Assembly (NCBI RefSeq): GCF_900103525.1
Contig: NZ_FNHN01000012.1
Span: 1-64,000 of the forward strand
DNA from: Bacillus sp. OK048
Lineage (GTDB): Bacteria; Bacillota; Bacilli; Bacillales; Cytobacillaceae
Length of the DNA: 64,000 nt
Direction: 5' to 3'
The translations under genes were made by a program, and so were the position numbers. Positions 62,457-64,000 of the stretch are shown here, piece by piece. Position 1 is the stretch's first letter; each line of letters opens with the position of its first letter. A model generated the notes under the pieces. The model saw nothing but the letters and a program-made list of their open reading frames with translations. It searched no databases and had not been told where the DNA came from.

Positions 62457-63527
62457 CTATTCTCCAATTAAGTAGATTCCTTTTTCAGGTACGTGAAGGG
62501 TAATCGAATCGCCGCGCTTAAGGATTTCATTTCCTTTATTGATAATCATAACCTTCATGATATTTGAGCCTACTTTTACAACATAATTGATGCTAACACC
62601 GGTAAATTCCACGAATTGAATGGTGCCTGTCACCTGATTTGGACCTGTACCTTCAAATACCGCTTCAGGACGAATTGAAACTTTAATATATTCACCTACG
62701 GCCAGCTTTTTCCCATTTGCAGATTGTGTCATACTCCCTTGAACGAAGATGTCGTCATCCAACTTAACCTTGACATCATCCCCTTTTACTTCAACGACTT
62801 CCGCTTCTAGGATGTTTGATTCTCCAATAAAGGACGCAACAAAGTGATTAGTAGGTTGGTTATAAATTTCTTGCGGTGTTCCAATTTGTTGAACGACCCC
62901 TTCCTTCATAACCATGATTCGATCTGACATCGTCATTGCTTCTGTTTGATCATGAGTAACATAAATGGTCGTGACACCTAATTCGACTTGAAGTCTCTTA
63001 ATCTCTAATCTCGTTTCCTCACGCAATTTCGCATCTAAGTTGGACAGCGGTTCATCAAGCAGAAGAATATCAGGTTCAATCACGAGAGCCCTCGCTAAAG
63101 CAACACGCTGTTGTTGACCACCTGAAAGTTCATTAATTTTACGAGTCCCATATTTTTCAAGATGAACAAGCTTTTGGGCACGTTCCACTTTTTCTTTAAT
63201 CACCGTTTTTGACATTTTTCGAACTTCAAGACCGAATGCAATATTTTCAAATACTGTCATATGAGGAAAAAGAGCATAGTTTTGAAAAACCATTCCAATA
63301 TTTCTTTTATTTGGCTGCAGAGTGGTTACATCCTTGTTATCAAAGAGAATCTTTCCCTTTGACGGATAATAAAATCCTGCTATCATCCGTAATGTCGTTG
63401 TTTTTCCACATCCTGATGGACCTAAAAAGGTGAAAAACTCTCCAGGTTTGACATCGATATCAACGTTCTCAACTCCAACTGATGTTCCAAACATTTTACT
63501 AACATAATCAAGTCTTACACTTTTCAA
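62457..63527 (-). CDS. ABC transporter ATPase (PotA/FbpC/UgpC type)
   Basis: A 356-residue ATPase. Walker A GPSGCGKTT, Q-loop VFQNYALFPHMTV, signature LSGGQQQRVALARAL, Walker B DILLLDEPLSNLDAKLRE, H-loop THDQTEAMT. Residues about 240-356 form the TOBE/MOB-like regulatory domain (SIRPEAVF, VEFTGVSINYVV). Typical for spermidine, iron and sugar importers. TTG 63527 is chosen about eight bases after GAGG; a GTG one codon up is also possible. Adjacent to the fused permease. Confidence 0.93.
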   Translation of the reverse strand: MKSVRLDYVSKMFGTSVGVENVDIDVKPGEFFTFLGPSGCGKTTTLRMIAGFYYPSKGKILFDNKDVTTLQPNKRNIGMVFQNYALFPHMTVFENIAFGLEVRKMSKTVIKEKVERAQKLVHLEKYGTRKINELSGGQQQRVALARALVIEPDILLLDEPLSNLDAKLREETRLEIKRLQVELGVTTIYVTHDQTEAMTMSDRIMVMKEGVVQQIGTPQEIYNQPTNHFVASFIGESNILEAEVVEVKGDDVKVKLDDDIFVQGSMTQSANGKKLAVGEYIKVSIRPEAVFEGTGPNQVTGTIQFVEFTGVSINYVVKVGSNIMKVMIINKGNEILKRGDSITLHVPEKGIYLIGE

Positions 63528-63562
63528 CACAAACACCTCGCTGTTCTTAAAAATGAGCCAAA

Positions 63563-63660
63563 AAGAAAAGCCTTTATTAGGGCTTATTCTTTTACAAGGT
63601 AAGAAAGTATTTTAATGCCTTCTTACCTTGTAAAAGAGGGTGAAAAAACATCTTCACCCC
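63563..63660 (-). terminator. Three stem-loops between binding-protein and ATPase genes
   Basis: On the minus strand, in order: GGGTGAA/TTCACCC (63637-63660), a perfect 17-bp stem CTTTTACAAGGTAAGAA and its complement (63589-63636), and AAGCC/GGCTT followed by TTCTTTTT (63563-63585). This should reduce read-through from the binding-protein gene into the rest of the operon. Confidence 0.7.
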
Positions 63661-63675
63661 TTTTATAGTAACCTA

Positions 63676-64000
63676 TTAATTTTTACCTTTAATATTTTCA
63701 TCCCAATGCTGCATCCACTCAGCTTCTTTTTCAGCCATTACTGACCAGTCAATGTCTAATGACTTCAGGTCAAGCTCTTTATACCAATCTGGCATAGTTG
63801 ATTTGTCGATATCGGTACGAGTTGGAATTTGGAATAAATCTTTTGCCAAAATTGTACGAGTTTCTGGATCAAATAAGAACTCATAGAATAATTTTGCGTT
63901 TTCTAGGTTTTTCGCATCTTTCACAAGTCCAACCGCATCGACTAAAATTGGTGCTCCACTTTTTGGATATACGAAATCAAATGGTTGGTTGTGCTGATTT
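63676..64000 (-). CDS. ABC transporter substrate-binding protein (partial)
   Basis: The C-terminal 107 residues of an extracellular solute-binding protein, cut by the window edge; the frame is open to base 64000. Visible segments are FVYPKSGAPILVDAVGLVKD, AKLFYEFLFDPETRTILAKD and the end EWMQHWDENIKGKN, a layout typical of iron/spermidine/2-aminoethylphosphonate type binding proteins (family 1). First known gene of the uptake-catabolic operon. Confidence 0.85.
   Translation of the reverse strand, partial: NQHNQPFDFVYPKSGAPILVDAVGLVKDAKNLENAKLFYEFLFDPETRTILAKDLFQIPTRTDIDKSTMPDWYKELDLKSLDIDWSVMAEKEAEWMQHWDENIKGKN

Overview
This window is chromosomal DNA of an endospore-forming member of the Bacillaceae (low-GC Firmicutes). 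The evidence is AT-rich sequence, strong AGGAGG-type ribosome binding sites, GTG and TTG starts, a complete gerA-type germinant receptor operon, a LysM/GH18 cortex-lytic-type enzyme and several small Bacillus-type proteins (DUF2187, YpzG-like, YbxH-like, BA3454-like). I see no rRNA, tRNA, CRISPR array, transposase or prophage, so this looks like core and accessory chromosome. Most genes lie on the minus strand.

Layout. 0-3.6 kb: flavin oxidoreductase, cysteine desulfurase and small proteins. 3.4-7.5 kb: germinant receptor operon gerA-gerB-gerC with a small membrane protein at its tail. 7.5-19.3 kb: DMT exporter, cold-shock protein, DUF2161 nuclease-fold protein, FAD monooxygenase, tandem DUF3147 membrane proteins, a 2-hydroxyacid dehydrogenase, a DbpA-type RNA helicase, a divergent guanylate-kinase-like protein and an S1-domain protein. 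19.5-25.2 kb: HAD phosphatase and a complete branched-chain amino acid ABC operon (livK-H-M-G-F). 25.6-42.3 kb: a DUF438/hemerythrin/PAS protein, a stand-alone methionine aminopeptidase, cardiolipin synthase, a DsbA-like protein, transporters, a CBS protein, a D,D-carboxypeptidase and the LysM/GH18 enzyme.

42.4-50.8 kb is the most interesting part. It carries the bacterial RNA-repair pair Hen1-Pnkp in one overlapping operon. Next upstream is an N-terminal helix-turn-helix fused to a degenerate F1-ATPase beta-subunit-like domain whose Walker A lysine is lost. Four operator-like repeats at 22-23 bp spacing sit directly upstream of that gene. A SUV3-family RNA helicase with a C-terminal four-cysteine cluster follows. 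I infer an RNA damage/repair neighbourhood with an unusual self-regulated factor; the functional link is not proven.

51-57.3 kb holds an FkbM methyltransferase, a two-domain VOC protein, an old-yellow-enzyme reductase, a frameshifted methyltransferase and a YqxD protein. 57.5-64 kb is an uptake/catabolic operon running off the right edge: binding protein, ATPase, fused double permease, creatininase-family hydrolase, argininosuccinate-lyase-superfamily enzyme and BadF-type kinase. It reads as degradation of an imported aspartate- or fumarate-yielding compound, substrate unknown.

Two intergenic arrays with an exact 20-bp period (40,958-41,037 and 53,639-53,818) and a 52-bp direct repeat (46,487-46,590) are not explained by any gene.
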